Positions 1 through 8,483 of a stretch of DNA of 64,000 bases are shown here, piece by piece. Under the pieces are notes generated by a model. It was not told where the DNA came from, searched no databases, and worked only from the letters and a program-made list of their open reading frames with translations. The translations under genes and the position numbers were made by a program. Each line of letters opens with the position of its first letter. The first letter of the stretch is position 1. Origin of the DNA: Gammaproteobacteria bacterium (lineage in GTDB: Bacteria; Pseudomonadota; Gammaproteobacteria; GCA-001735895); contig JAOTYD010000005.1 of NCBI GenBank assembly GCA_029862005.1, positions 1 through 64,000 on the forward strand, written 5' to 3'.

Positions 1-1
1 T

Positions 2-880
2 CAGCTGGATCTGAAGTCCGAATCGGACCGGGAGGCCTTGTTGGCGCTGCTCGCTGATGCCGATATTCTGCTCGAATCCTTCAGACCGGGCGTGCTGGCA
101 CGGCTTGGCCTTGGTCCCGACCGACTCGCCCAGGTTAATCCCGGGCTGATTCACTGTGCGCTCTCGGGTTACGGCCAGACGGGACCTTATGCCCGACGCG
201 CCGGACACGATATCAATTATTGCGCGCTCAGCTCCCAATCGATTGTCAGCGGCACCGCGAAGCAACCGGTGATCGGCTATCCACCGATTGCCGACCATGC
301 CGCGGCGATGCAGGCGAGTATCGCCATGCTCGCTGCGCTGCACGCACGGGCCGGCAATCCCGGCAGTATTTATCTCGATATAAGCATGACCGAATCGATC
401 CTGTCCTGGCAGTACCTGCCGATATTGACCCAATCCGGGGAACGCGCGACGTCGATACTCAGCGGCGGTGCAGCATGCTACAACCTATATCAATGCGCCG
501 ATGGTGGTTTCATCAGTCTTGGCGCCATCGAAACCGCATTCTGGAAAAATTTTTGCGATGCATTGGACAAACCGGAATGGATTGACCGTCAGTTTGAATT
601 AATGCCCCAAAAGGCCCTGATCGCCGAGGTCAATGCAGTCATATCCAGCCATCCCCGGCAGCACTGGTGCAATTTACTGGACAATGTTGATTGTTGCTTT
701 GAAGCCCTGCTTGACACGAACGAGTTGACGCAACAGGCACAATTCGTCTCTCGTGGCGCGTTAACCGAAAATGGACCAACCTACCCGGCCCGGATCAACA
801 ACCAGCCGGTTGATATAACGATTGAAGTAGAGGAGATCACATCATGTGATCAACTCCACTGGAACTCAAAGGATAGTTAA
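2..880 (+). CDS. CaiB/BaiF family CoA-transferase (class III), 5' truncated by window edge
   Basis: The reading frame is open from the first bases, so the N-terminus lies outside the window; about 292 codons are visible of the roughly 380-400 usual for the family. Class III CoA-transferases move CoA between carboxylic acids through an aspartyl-CoA thioester. Visible family features are the LLESFRPGVL and NPGLIHCALSGYGQTGPY stretches and the motif YLDISM, whose Asp is the expected catalytic residue. The substrate cannot be told from this fragment. The last codons carry an odd palindrome (see the separate entry). No partner gene follows, and the next gene is on the opposite strand. Family assignment is secure, substrate unknown. 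Confidence 0.9.
   Translation, partial: QLDLKSESDREALLALLADADILLESFRPGVLARLGLGPDRLAQVNPGLIHCALSGYGQTGPYARRAGHDINYCALSSQSIVSGTAKQPVIGYPPIADHAAAMQASIAMLAALHARAGNPGSIYLDISMTESILSWQYLPILTQSGERATSILSGGAACYNLYQCADGGFISLGAIETAFWKNFCDALDKPEWIDRQFELMPQKALIAEVNAVISSHPRQHWCNLLDNVDCCFEALLDTNELTQQAQFVSRGALTENGPTYPARINNQPVDITIEVEEITSCDQLHWNSKDS
835..851. repeat. Perfect 8-bp-arm palindrome at the end of the CoA-transferase gene
   Basis: GATCACAT and ATGTGATC flank a single C, and GGAG/CTCC lie just outside, in the last 15 codons of the CoA-transferase gene. It is AT-rich with no T-run after it, so it is not a typical terminator. It could be a dimeric regulator site, an mRNA 3' hairpin or chance. Confidence 0.4.
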
Positions 881-1183
881 GACTGCGGGAGTAACGCTCT
901 TGATAGCTACTTTCTTAAATAGGTTCTTTTCGCTCCATCCCATTGCTTAGGGCCGTAAGTCGTCGCTCGATTCTTTAATTTGTGCGTCTGTTTTGCGGAA
1001 ATTACAGGTTAGTGTCTATCGGTTCACAGAAACTGTAGGGGGCTGAAGATAATTTTAAGCGCGGAGGGGCATGTAGTTTTCGATACTGCTCAGTTGTAAC
1101 TAGAATTTCACTGTTAAGTATCGTTAATGCCCCTTCTCACTTCTTTCCGAATTCTCATTCTGCTTATTCTTATCTTGATCCCG
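881..1183. other. Intergenic stretch, nothing recognised
   Basis: About 300 bases between convergent genes. I see no plausible coding frame, no RNA gene and no strong hairpin followed by a T-run. It is more AT-rich than the flanking catabolic genes. Confidence 0.5.
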
Positions 1184-1597
1184 CTACGACATGGGGTCTG
1201 GGCGCGTCCACAGGAAAGTGCCTATGCAAAGAAAGAACAGACTCATGCCGAGCAGGAAGCCCCAGTGATAGCCTGACCAAAGCAAGAATAACCAGCTTAC
1301 GATCATCATCACAGTCGCAAGCCACTTGGCATTCGACGGCACCGCGCCCTGCTCATGCCAGTCGTTAATCAGGCGTGCAAACTGAGGCTGGCTGTAAATC
1401 CAGTCATGTACGCGTTGCGATCCTCTCGACGCCGCCCAGATGGCTACCAGCAAGAATGGTGTCGCTGGTAGCAACGGCAGGAACACCCCGGCAATGCCGA
1501 GCGCGGTGGCGGTATAAGCGAGCACCAGGTAACCCAACTGCACTCGTTTACCCGGCATCGGATGATCTTGACAGGCTTCATCTACGTCTTCAGTCAT
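1184..1597 (-). CDS. DUF454 (YbaN-like) inner membrane protein
   Basis: A 137-residue membrane protein with the hallmarks of the YbaN/DUF454 family: a first helix containing GIAGVFLPLLPATPFLL, the central AASRGSQRVHDWIY, then two further hydrophobic segments (about residues 92-110 and 113-130). The biochemical function of the family is not established. A start at the ATG at 1597 was chosen. A TTG lies directly before it and a later in-frame ATG at 1558 would still keep all membrane segments; none has a strong ribosome binding site. The gene stands alone. Confidence 0.85.
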   Translation of the reverse strand: MTEDVDEACQDHPMPGKRVQLGYLVLAYTATALGIAGVFLPLLPATPFLLVAIWAASRGSQRVHDWIYSQPQFARLINDWHEQGAVPSNAKWLATVMMIVSWLFLLWSGYHWGFLLGMSLFFLCIGTFLWTRPDPMS

Positions 1598-1662
1598 CAA
1601 AAGATTCGGGGGACTTTTGGCACATACACAAAATTAACAGATTAACAACAATACGAACAATA

Positions 1663-1680
1663 GGGGACAGATCACGTATT
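1663..1680 (+). repeat. GGGGACAG-type short element, copy 1
   Basis: The sequence ggggacagatcacgtatt resembles the short motif often seen near REP-associated (RAYT-type) elements in gammaproteobacteria; that resemblance is from memory. A related core (ggggacaggt) occurs at 13233. No transposase gene is nearby. Confidence 0.3.
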
Positions 1681-1732
1681 CTAGATTGAGAATTTCATGG
1701 GCGTGATTACCAGAAAATTACAAACCTCCGTT

Positions 1733-1793
1733 CTTGGCCGAAGATTGCCTCCTGTAACTAGTTGCCAGCGTCGGCTTTGGAGAAAGCTGCCGC
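1733..1793 (+). repeat. Diverged interspersed repeat, copy A
   Basis: About 60 bases beginning ttggccgaagattgcc and continuing through a segment ending ggctttggagaaa. A related copy at 3532-3592 shares the first 16 bases exactly and the later ctttg-gagaaa part with substitutions. It lies outside any called gene. Its origin is unknown. Confidence 0.5.
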
Positions 1794-2157
1794 TCAGAAC
1801 GAAAATTTCAGAGGCGATTGTCGACCCAATAGAGACGCTCATATTCATAGGAAAAATATTGCAGATCACCGTTTGAACTACCAATAAACTTGACAGAATC
1901 TAATAATAGGCAGACCCTGCATTCATCTACTGACGACCTCGAATGTTAACGCTGATTACAAAAGAGGTGCGGAACCTGCGGTTCAAATAGTTATTCAATG
2001 GGCCAACAATAGCCTTCCCAAGTCGCCCCTAGAGATCGTAGCTAATAAGCTAAGACCGCGATGGGATATTGCTTACATACAATTCATTATCTTGTGATTC
2101 TGGATTACATCCGACGTATTAACATCGCGCTCGTTTAATAATAATTAGGAGAGCAGT

Positions 2158-3213
2158 ATGAAAGCATTAAAAACAAGTATTCTCGCGGTTGTATTTTGCA
2201 CTTTCTCAATGGGAGCTGCGGCGCAGCAGAACTGGCCCGAAGCCATCGAGATTCCCCTCGGATTCGAGGCGGAGGGCATCGAACTGGGCAAGGGGCACGA
2301 TTTTTTTCTGGGCGCCTTTTCCTTTTCCAGCGCTTTCGACTTCCTTTCAGCCAACCCCTTCATCTGTGAAGAGCCTCAGTCTCACGACCTATCCGCTTTC
2401 GCCGGCTCCATCTACAAGGGGAACCTGCGCACTGGAGAAGGCACTATTCTGGTCCTGCCGACAGGCAAACCGGTCAGCGGCTTGTCCTATGACTCCCGCA
2501 CCGATTATCTCTACGCCGCGACAGGCTCCGGCGACTTAGTCAACGGATTTACTGCTCAAGGCGTCATCATCTATGACGCCAGCAGCGGCGAACTCATCAT
2601 GGAGATTGGGTTCGGCGATGGCATTGTTATCAACGATGTCCTGGTCACCCGCAAGGCCGTGTATTTCACGGACTCGTTCAACCCCTTCTTGTACAAGCTA
2701 CCCCTTGAGAAGGGCGGACGCCTTCCCTCGACCCCTGTGTTCGAAACGATCTTCATGCCTGACTTCGGGATGGTGCCCGGTTTCAACGCCAACGGTCTCG
2801 TCGGAGAGTTTGACGGCAGACAACTCGTGATCGTGAATATTTCCACCGGGGTGCTTTGGCTGGTGGACACGGCAAGCGGTGAGGCATCTCCCCTCGAGAT
2901 CGAAGGCGCTGAGCCACTGTTTCCGGACGGCGACGGGCTCTACCTGGACGGCCGAACTCTTTACATTATGCAGAACTTCTCCGACAAGATCGCTGTGGTC
3001 CAACTCTCGGGAGACCTCAGCAGAGGCGAGTTCATCAGGAATATTGGCGAGGGTCCAGACACTCCGTTGAATATCGCCACGACCATCATCGGTTTCGGCG
3101 ACAGCCTCTATGCCATCAATACGCACTTCTTTGAACTCATCTGTGGCGACAATCCAGCCGGGGTCCAGACGGAAGTTGTAAGACTAAAGAAGGGGAAGAA
3201 AGAGAAGAGATAG
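2158..3213 (+). CDS. Secreted SMP-30/NHL-like beta-propeller protein
   Basis: A 351-residue protein with a typical Sec signal peptide (cleavage expected after AAA at about residue 22). The mature part is a run of short beta-rich blades with repeated patterns such as GSIYKGNLRTGEG, GLSYDSRTDYLYAATG, GVIIYDASSGE and GVLWLVDTASGE, as in SMP-30/gluconolactonase or NHL-type propellers. No catalytic metal-binding set could be assigned confidently, so it may be a periplasmic or extracellular binding or lactonase-like protein. A good ribosome binding site (GGAGAG) precedes the ATG. It ends in a lysine-rich tail. It is a single gene in an otherwise sparse region. Confidence 0.75.
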   Translation: MKALKTSILAVVFCTFSMGAAAQQNWPEAIEIPLGFEAEGIELGKGHDFFLGAFSFSSAFDFLSANPFICEEPQSHDLSAFAGSIYKGNLRTGEGTILVLPTGKPVSGLSYDSRTDYLYAATGSGDLVNGFTAQGVIIYDASSGELIMEIGFGDGIVINDVLVTRKAVYFTDSFNPFLYKLPLEKGGRLPSTPVFETIFMPDFGMVPGFNANGLVGEFDGRQLVIVNISTGVLWLVDTASGEASPLEIEGAEPLFPDGDGLYLDGRTLYIMQNFSDKIAVVQLSGDLSRGEFIRNIGEGPDTPLNIATTIIGFGDSLYAINTHFFELICGDNPAGVQTEVVRLKKGKKEKR

Positions 3214-3807
3214 GTTAAGGACTCTCTGAATTAAAGGGGTCGGGCCGGTACCGAGAGGTGTGAATGGGTGGCACATCCTCCGTAAAGGTTGTGGGCGTCT
3301 CAGTTCTCGATCAACTCAAAGCCTCCTTCACGCCGCCGCGGACTTTGCGTATATCTATGAATTTCACCCGGGTGGTTGTAGAGAAACCGGACCCGGCTCT
3401 AACTGCGATCCTATCGCGAGACTCAAAACCCTTACGCATAAAATACGGGCTGTTCGGGCTTTATAACTACTTGTCCCTTTAACTATTAAGCCTCGACCCG
3501 GCGGATTTTTTATATCTACTAGTGTCTCTTGTTGGCCGAAGATTGCCCCTGGCAAAGAATTTGTCAACGTCTGCTTTGAAGAAATCACTCGGCCTTATCG
3601 ACAATAAATCCGTTTGATCTGATGTCGTTTATCTACGGGTGTCGCCGAATTCCCCAGCTCTCGGAAGGCTAAGTAAAAGTTGCACAATAGATAGTTGTCT
3701 GGATTGACTTTTATTAAAAACTTCATAATATACTTTACAAATCGGATATAAGTTATTAAATTTAAATGACTTGTTCATTCGAATTAATTGAATAAATGGG
3801 GGGATTC
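3214..3807. other. AT-rich intergenic region with second copy of a diverged repeat
   Basis: Nearly 600 bases with no convincing gene. A rightward open frame at 3264-3482 (about 72 codons) has no homology I recognise and no ribosome binding site. The region holds repeat copy B (3532-3592) and turns strongly AT-rich just before the small gene at 3808, which suggests a promoter region, but I cannot fix -35/-10 boxes. Confidence 0.5.
3532..3592 (+). repeat. Diverged interspersed repeat, copy B
   Basis: Begins ttggccgaagattgcc, identical over 16 bases to copy A at 1733, then continues with recognisable but diverged similarity (gtctgctttgaagaaa against gtcggctttggagaaa). Both copies are in the same orientation about 1.8 kb apart. 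Confidence 0.5.
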
Positions 3808-3990
3808 ATGGAATTGTCTTATGCCAACGATATGGTCGATCGGCGTGCTTCTACGCGTGATCGGCGTTTCTTCGGAGACCGGCGCTCCATCGTTTTACCC
3901 AACCTGTCAGATGAATCGCGTCGGATTACGGTGACTGATCGTCGCAGCAGGTTTGTCGATCGGCGAATGCAACAACGCGTGTCTGCGTAA
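3808..3990 (+). CDS. Small arginine-rich protein with repeated DRR motifs
   Basis: A 60-residue protein of unknown function. The ATG at 3808 is preferred over the one at 3796 because a run of G (GGGGGGA) sits at ribosome-binding distance before it. The sequence contains five DRR triplets (VDRRAS, RDRRFF, GDRRSI, TDRRSR, VDRRMQ), spread over most of its length and giving a highly charged, probably extended chain. The repeats are visible at DNA level as gatcggcg/gaccggcg. No signal peptide or membrane segment is seen. It lies next to another unknown gene in the AT-rich region. The regular motif and the ribosome binding site make a real gene likely. Confidence 0.6.
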   Translation: MELSYANDMVDRRASTRDRRFFGDRRSIVLPNLSDESRRITVTDRRSRFVDRRMQQRVSA

Positions 3991-4122
3991 GCAAATGGGG
4001 TATCGCTGCGAAATGCAAGTACATGTCCATAGTACTTTTCGATGTTAGCACCGAAATTCCTAAAAGCATCCCGGATGCGCTTGTGAACTAACTCCCTTTA
4101 TATAACGGGCTGAATTGGGGCG

Positions 4123-4578
4123 ATGATGAGTAAACGACTAATACCCTCGAAGCGTGGTTGGTTACGGCGATATCTTCAGGACCATCTGAAGGTGACCGTA
4201 CCCTCGAATACAGACGACAGTGAATTGCAGCAAATCTGCGATGAAATCCCGTCTAAGGACTGGGTCCGGGTAAAGAACGCATGGCGTCAGCATCAACACA
4301 ACGACACGCCCCGCTACATGCGATATATCCATGCCACCAACGAAGAAAACAAGCGCTTGGGATTATTCTGGCAGCGGTTGGTTGCTCAAGATTTCATCAC
4401 TAAAGAAGATGCGATACTGTTGGCCGAGAATTTTTTCCAGGGATTAGGCGGGTACAGTGACGAGATGGCGAAAAACATGGTTAGAAAAATTTTGAGTGGA
4501 GCCGCAGATCGGTACAGAACTAAAACAACCACGACCCACAGTAACTTGAAATCAGATGAGATAGTGCGGGACACTTGA
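4123..4578 (+). CDS. Hypothetical protein
   Basis: A 151-residue, soluble, charged protein that I do not recognise. It starts with two consecutive ATG codons (4123 and 4126) after a G-rich stretch. The N-terminal third (RGWLRRYLQDHLKV, DDSELQQICDEIPSKDW) and the middle (RLGLFWQRLVAQDFITKEDAILLAENFFQGLGG) look alpha-helical. There is no signal peptide, membrane segment or obvious metal-binding cluster. Codon use and length support a real gene, but no function is proposed. Confidence 0.6.
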   Translation: MMSKRLIPSKRGWLRRYLQDHLKVTVPSNTDDSELQQICDEIPSKDWVRVKNAWRQHQHNDTPRYMRYIHATNEENKRLGLFWQRLVAQDFITKEDAILLAENFFQGLGGYSDEMAKNMVRKILSGAADRYRTKTTTTHSNLKSDEIVRDT

Positions 4579-4713
4579 ATATAATCAGCAAAGAAACGGT
4601 TAACTATTTGAGATGCCTATTGATCTTTAATTAGGGCATTGAAGAAATTAGAAACGGTGTAACCGCTTGGGCACCTATCAATGAAGCCAAAACTCCGGGG
4701 CCTCTTACATGCA

Positions 4714-5472
4714 CTAACCGCGTCCGATGTAAGGCATTCTGGTCGCCATGATCGTCATGAACTGCACGTTCGTGTCGAGCGGCAGGGATGCCATCTGCAG
4801 CACGGCCTGCGCAACATGTTCGACATCCATGACCGGTTCAGCGGCGACTTCGCCATTGGCCTGGGGTACCCCTTTCGGCATGGATCGGGTCATCGGGGTC
4901 GCAGCATTACCGATATCGATCTGGCCACAGGCAATATTATGCTCGCGACAATCGAGCGAGATGGATTTTGTCAGCCCCGTTATAGCGTGCTTGGTTGACG
5001 TATAAGGAGCCGAAAAAGGCCGAGGTGCGTGGGCTGAAATGGAGCCATTGTTGATAATTCTGCCACCTTTGGGAGATTGCGCCTTCATGATCCGAATCGC
5101 CTGCTGGGCACACAGGAACGGGCCGGTCAAATTGACATCGACTGTCGACTGCCACTGCTCGTAGGACAGTTCCTCCATTGGAATTCCCGGGGTATAAGCA
5201 CCCGCGTTGTTGAACAGTAAATCGAGTCGACCGAAGCTTTGCTCGACCTGCGCGAACAAGTCTCTTACCTGCTCGGGTTTACCGACATCCGTTGGCACGC
5301 AAAGAGCCCGGGTCGAGTCCACGCCGGCAAGTTCGACAGTTTCCTGCATGGGTTCAAGTCGCCTGCCAGCCAGCACCACCGAGTAACCCTGCGTCAATAG
5401 GGTACAACTAACCGCCCTGCCGATCCCGCTTCCGGCCCCGGTTACGAGCGCAATATCCGTTTCTTTAACCAT
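4714..5472 (-). CDS. Short-chain dehydrogenase/reductase (SDR)
   Basis: A 252-residue classical SDR, an NAD(P)-dependent oxidoreductase of alcohols or ketones. Visible motifs are the cofactor-binding TGAGSGIG (residues 11-18), NNAG (88-91), the catalytic serine region NGSIS (about 144), and the YxxxK pair Y157/K161 (YTSTK). The start at 5472 was chosen because it places the Rossmann motif at the usual distance from the N-terminus and overlaps the upstream aminotransferase gene by 8 bases. It is the last gene of a leftward operon with a class IV aminotransferase and an enoyl-CoA hydratase, suggesting a shared catabolic route. Substrate unknown. Confidence 0.9.
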   Translation of the reverse strand: MVKETDIALVTGAGSGIGRAVSCTLLTQGYSVVLAGRRLEPMQETVELAGVDSTRALCVPTDVGKPEQVRDLFAQVEQSFGRLDLLFNNAGAYTPGIPMEELSYEQWQSTVDVNLTGPFLCAQQAIRIMKAQSPKGGRIINNGSISAHAPRPFSAPYTSTKHAITGLTKSISLDCREHNIACGQIDIGNAATPMTRSMPKGVPQANGEVAAEPVMDVEHVAQAVLQMASLPLDTNVQFMTIMATRMPYIGRG

Positions 5473-6376
5473 GCTCGCTGCCTCGATACTCGATCGAAGT
5501 ACTATAACGAGGATCGTCATGCAGGGCCCAGTAGGCCGCATTCAGCTTTGCCGTCAACGCACCCGGCTTACCGTCCCCAACCTGTTGATCCGCGATCCTC
5601 GTAACCGGCATAACACCGCCCGCGGTGCTGGTGATGAACATCTCGTCAGCAGTTCGTGCCAGGGCTGCGGGCAGCGCGTCCTGCACCACCTCCAGGTCTT
5701 CCTTCATCAGCAACTCAAGTATCGTCAGACGGGTCACCCCCTCGAGCACACCGCGTGCAGGCGTGATTACGGTACCACCCCGGCGCACGAATACGTTAAA
5801 CCCCGGTCCTTCTACGAGATTGCCCTCGGCGTCAACGAGCACCGCGCTATCGGCGTTATTGTCATAGGCTTCGAACAGGGCCATGACCATATCGAGCCAA
5901 TGATAATTCTTGATCGTGGAATCGACTGACTCGGGCGGGATACGCTGCTGATGGCTGATTAATAGATTGAGCCCCCGCTCGCGCAGCGCGTCATCGGCGA
6001 TCCAGATGAAGGGGATGGCGAACGCCAGAAACCGGTTTTCACAACTGCGTGGGTCGCGTGATCCGGGCGCGGGTATGCCCCGGGTACAGACAATTTCGAC
6101 ATAGGCATCTTGCAAATTGCTGCGGCTGACCAGCTCGAACATGATTGATCGAACCTGTTCGCGGCTGTAGGGCAACGACATGCGCAGTTTTGCCACGCTG
6201 GCATGAAAACGGTCCAGGTACTCATCAATGCGAAAAAATTTACCCCGCCAGGCGTGTGCGACATCGTAGGTTGCATCTGAATGCAGGAATCCCCAATCCA
6301 GCACAGGGATTCTGGCCTCGGCAACCGGTATGTAGCTGTCATCGATAAATGCAATGCCCTGTGAAAAATCCGCCAT
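5465..6376 (-). CDS. Class IV PLP aminotransferase (D-amino acid / branched-chain type)
   Basis: A 303-residue fold-type IV aminotransferase; these enzymes exchange an amino group between an amino acid and a 2-oxo acid using pyridoxal phosphate. The probable PLP lysine is K156 in TIKNYHW, and E189 in [12 protein letters not shown] matches the conserved glutamate facing the cofactor ring. The open frame continues upstream, but the start at 6376 (MADFSQG) follows the preceding enoyl-CoA hydratase by only seven bases and fits family length. It could be a D-alanine, branched-chain or omega-type aminotransferase; sequence alone does not decide. It is co-transcribed with the SDR, which it overlaps by 8 bases. 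Confidence 0.9.
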   Translation of the reverse strand: MADFSQGIAFIDDSYIPVAEARIPVLDWGFLHSDATYDVAHAWRGKFFRIDEYLDRFHASVAKLRMSLPYSREQVRSIMFELVSRSNLQDAYVEIVCTRGIPAPGSRDPRSCENRFLAFAIPFIWIADDALRERGLNLLISHQQRIPPESVDSTIKNYHWLDMVMALFEAYDNNADSAVLVDAEGNLVEGPGFNVFVRRGGTVITPARGVLEGVTRLTILELLMKEDLEVVQDALPAALARTADEMFITSTAGGVMPVTRIADQQVGDGKPGALTAKLNAAYWALHDDPRYSTSIEYRGSEHG

Positions 6377-6383
6377 CGCAGCG

Positions 6384-7175
6384 CTACCCCTGTTCAAATT
6401 CCGGTTTACGCTTTTCGACAAAAGCCTGGATTCCCTCACGCCCGTCGGGTGACGCGGCGCAGCGTGACAAGAGTTTTCCCTCGAGTTCCATCTGGGCCTC
6501 GAGATCGTTATCCACGCTTGCGAGCAGCAGTTTCTTGACGTAGGCGGTAGACAGGCGCGCACTGTTGACAAGATCGTTCGCAACCTGGTCGGTCTGCGCC
6601 GCTAGTTCGTCATCGGCCACGACGCGTGTTACCAGACCCATTGAAGCGGCTTCTGCCGCATCCAGGGTGCGGTTGGTTAACATCAGCTCCTGGGCCCGGC
6701 GTAATCCCACCAGGCGTGGCAGGAAATAACTCGAGCTGCCGTCCGGGCACAGCCCGGCCCGGGTATAGGCCATCGTAAAACTGGCGGATTCTGAAGCCAA
6801 CACGATGTCACCGATCAACGCCAGGCTGAATCCGGCACCCGCAGCGACACCGTTAACCGCGACGATCAAGGCCGCCTGCATACGCGACAACGTGGAAATC
6901 GAACTGTGCAAGTCATCCGCCAGCGATTTGACTGCCCCGCCAACCTCGTCGCCATGCGACAGCATTTCCTTGATATCGCCCCCGGCACAAAAAAACCGGC
7001 CGCCGGCGGTCAGCACGACTGCCTTGAGCCCTGGGTCAGTGCTACATAAGTGGGCTGCCTGGTTTAACTCACTGGCCATGAGGCTATCGAGCCCGTTGGC
7101 TGCATCAGGACGATTTAACGTAATCCTCGCAATCGCATTCTGCGTTTCTAATTTTATGTGTTTGAATTGATTCAT
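6384..7175 (-). CDS. Enoyl-CoA hydratase/isomerase family protein (PaaG-like)
   Basis: A 263-residue crotonase-fold protein acting on acyl-CoA thioesters. The oxyanion-hole segments are visible: FFCAGGDIKEM and NGVAAGAGFSLAL. The region YTRAGLCPDGSSSYFLPRLVG has Asp/Gly where classical hydratases carry a catalytic glutamate, a pattern typical of PaaG-type isomerases, so ring-opened or unsaturated acyl-CoA isomerisation is as likely as hydration. It is the first gene of the leftward three-gene operon and is transcribed divergently from the DUF1330 gene. The exact substrate is not deducible. Confidence 0.9.
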   Translation of the reverse strand: MNQFKHIKLETQNAIARITLNRPDAANGLDSLMASELNQAAHLCSTDPGLKAVVLTAGGRFFCAGGDIKEMLSHGDEVGGAVKSLADDLHSSISTLSRMQAALIVAVNGVAAGAGFSLALIGDIVLASESASFTMAYTRAGLCPDGSSSYFLPRLVGLRRAQELMLTNRTLDAAEAASMGLVTRVVADDELAAQTDQVANDLVNSARLSTAYVKKLLLASVDNDLEAQMELEGKLLSRCAASPDGREGIQAFVEKRKPEFEQG

Positions 7176-7269
7176 CTCGAACTTGATCGGATCTGGTTAA
7201 ACGCAGTATAACGATTCACCGAACCATGCAGAACATAATTTCTACCTGCCAACACAACGGGAGTCAACC

Positions 7270-7560
7270 ATGAGCGCATACCTGATCGTCGATACAATGA
7301 TTGAAAACGCGGACCAATACGAAAACTACAAGCAACTGGCGAAACCAATTGCTGAAAAATATGGGGGCGTTTACCGGGTGCGGGGCGGTGACATGGATGT
7401 TCGCGAAACGGATTTGTGGACACCGACACGCATGGTCATCATCGAGTTTCCGGATATGGATTCAGCGCGTGCATTTGTCGACTCGGAGGAATATGCCCCG
7501 GTTAAACCGCTGCGTCGCGACAATGCCAGGTGCACGCTGGCGATTTTAGATGGGGCCTAG
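7270..7560 (+). CDS. DUF1330 family protein
   Basis: A 96-residue ferredoxin-like-fold protein of the DUF1330 family, recognised by AYLIVDTMIENADQY, the central YRVRGG and the motif RMVIIEFPDMDSARAF. Members are small cytosolic proteins of unproven activity, often beside aromatic or fatty acid catabolic genes. A ribosome binding site (GGAG) precedes the ATG. It is divergent from the enoyl-CoA hydratase gene, with 94 bases between them that could hold a shared promoter. Confidence 0.88.
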   Translation: MSAYLIVDTMIENADQYENYKQLAKPIAEKYGGVYRVRGGDMDVRETDLWTPTRMVIIEFPDMDSARAFVDSEEYAPVKPLRRDNARCTLAILDGA

Positions 7561-7583
7561 CGGGTGAGATAAAACCGACAGGT

Positions 7584-8483
7584 TCAGGTTTGCCTGGCGT
7601 GAACATTGGCAATCGCCAGGTCAAAGGCATCCAGGGATTCGGATTCACGGTTGCTCACGTCCGGATCACCGCTGCTGACATTGTTGTGTTCCGATTTGTT
7701 CCACAGGATTTCCGAGGCCGAGTTAAAGGCATCGACAATTTCGACATAGATATTGGTTGGCGAAAGCAGGGTATTGAGGAAGCTCATGATTATCGACAAC
7801 ACGATGCCGAGTATCGACGTGCTCAGCGCGAATGAAATTTTGATCAGGAAATTATCGATGACAATCTTACTGGCCTCGGCATTGGTGATATCCATCGCAG
7901 TCAGTTCAGGTAGAGCTCTCATAATTCCGAGAAAGGTACCGAATATTCCGCCGACGATGAAAATGCTCGGCAGGATGTTTAGTACGTCATTGGTTCGACT
8001 TAACGAGAATATACCCAACACCCGGTTGAATACCGGGTTCGAGCCAAACACGCTGTTTGAAATCTCGTGAAAATCGGGCTGGTGGCCGGATTCCTTGCGC
8101 AGGTACCGGATGTGCTGCAAAAAATCATCGATCAGGCGAATAATGCCATCCTGGATTAAAAATACGCGGTCGCCAACCGTCATAATATGATCCTCGTTAC
8201 GACGCTTGTAACGCGCACGTAACTCGAAGTTTTCAAAATAGGTTCGCGTCATTGCCCTTTTGACATGATGATAAAAAGAGCCCCGCGGTTCCGGCCGGGC
8301 CATGATGTCTTCATGCACGCGTTTGCAGAACTCTTTGACGAAACGTCGCTGCCGGTGAATCGTTACCGTGATCAACAGTCGCATGATTACGGCGAGAATA
8401 AAGGCGAATAACAACACCGGCATCAGATAGTCGGTCGCGTATTGCACCACCACGTTAATTAACTCGACAATAAATTCGTTCAT
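7584..8483 (-). CDS. MotA/TolQ/ExbB-like proton channel subunit (ZorA-like core)
   Basis: A 299-residue membrane protein. TM1 is at about residues 18-40, followed by a large basic cytoplasmic domain (41-165). TM2 (168-190, with GGIFGTFLGIMRALPEL) and TM3 (214-239, with ISFALSTSILGIVLSIIMSF) match the MotA/TolQ/ExbB signature, which forms a pentameric ion channel around a dimer of a MotB/TolR-like partner. The three-TM layout is ExbB/ZorA-like rather than the four-TM MotA. Unlike ZorA of Zorya, there is no long C-terminal tail, only about 55 polar residues. The start at 8483 overlaps the stop of the partner gene by one base (TAATG), implying translational coupling. Role unknown; a proton-driven motor or force generator is inferred. 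Confidence 0.85.
   Translation of the reverse strand: MNEFIVELINVVVQYATDYLMPVLLFAFILAVIMRLLITVTIHRQRRFVKEFCKRVHEDIMARPEPRGSFYHHVKRAMTRTYFENFELRARYKRRNEDHIMTVGDRVFLIQDGIIRLIDDFLQHIRYLRKESGHQPDFHEISNSVFGSNPVFNRVLGIFSLSRTNDVLNILPSIFIVGGIFGTFLGIMRALPELTAMDITNAEASKIVIDNFLIKISFALSTSILGIVLSIIMSFLNTLLSPTNIYVEIVDAFNSASEILWNKSEHNNVSSGDPDVSNRESESLDAFDLAIANVHARQT

Larger units (their letters stand above)
1601..2157. other. AT-rich intergenic region with repeat relics
   Basis: About 560 bases without a convincing gene. It holds a GGGGACAG-type element (1663-1680) and one copy of a diverged interspersed repeat (1733-1793), both listed separately. A short leftward open frame at 1681-1884 has no ribosome binding site or recognisable product and was not called. 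Confidence 0.5.

Noticed and set aside
1681-1884. Small leftward gene of 67 codons
   Set aside because: It overlaps the interspersed repeat and has neither a ribosome binding site nor protein-like sequence.
3264-3482. Small rightward gene of 72 codons
   Set aside because: No ribosome binding site, no recognisable product and unusual composition; left as intergenic.
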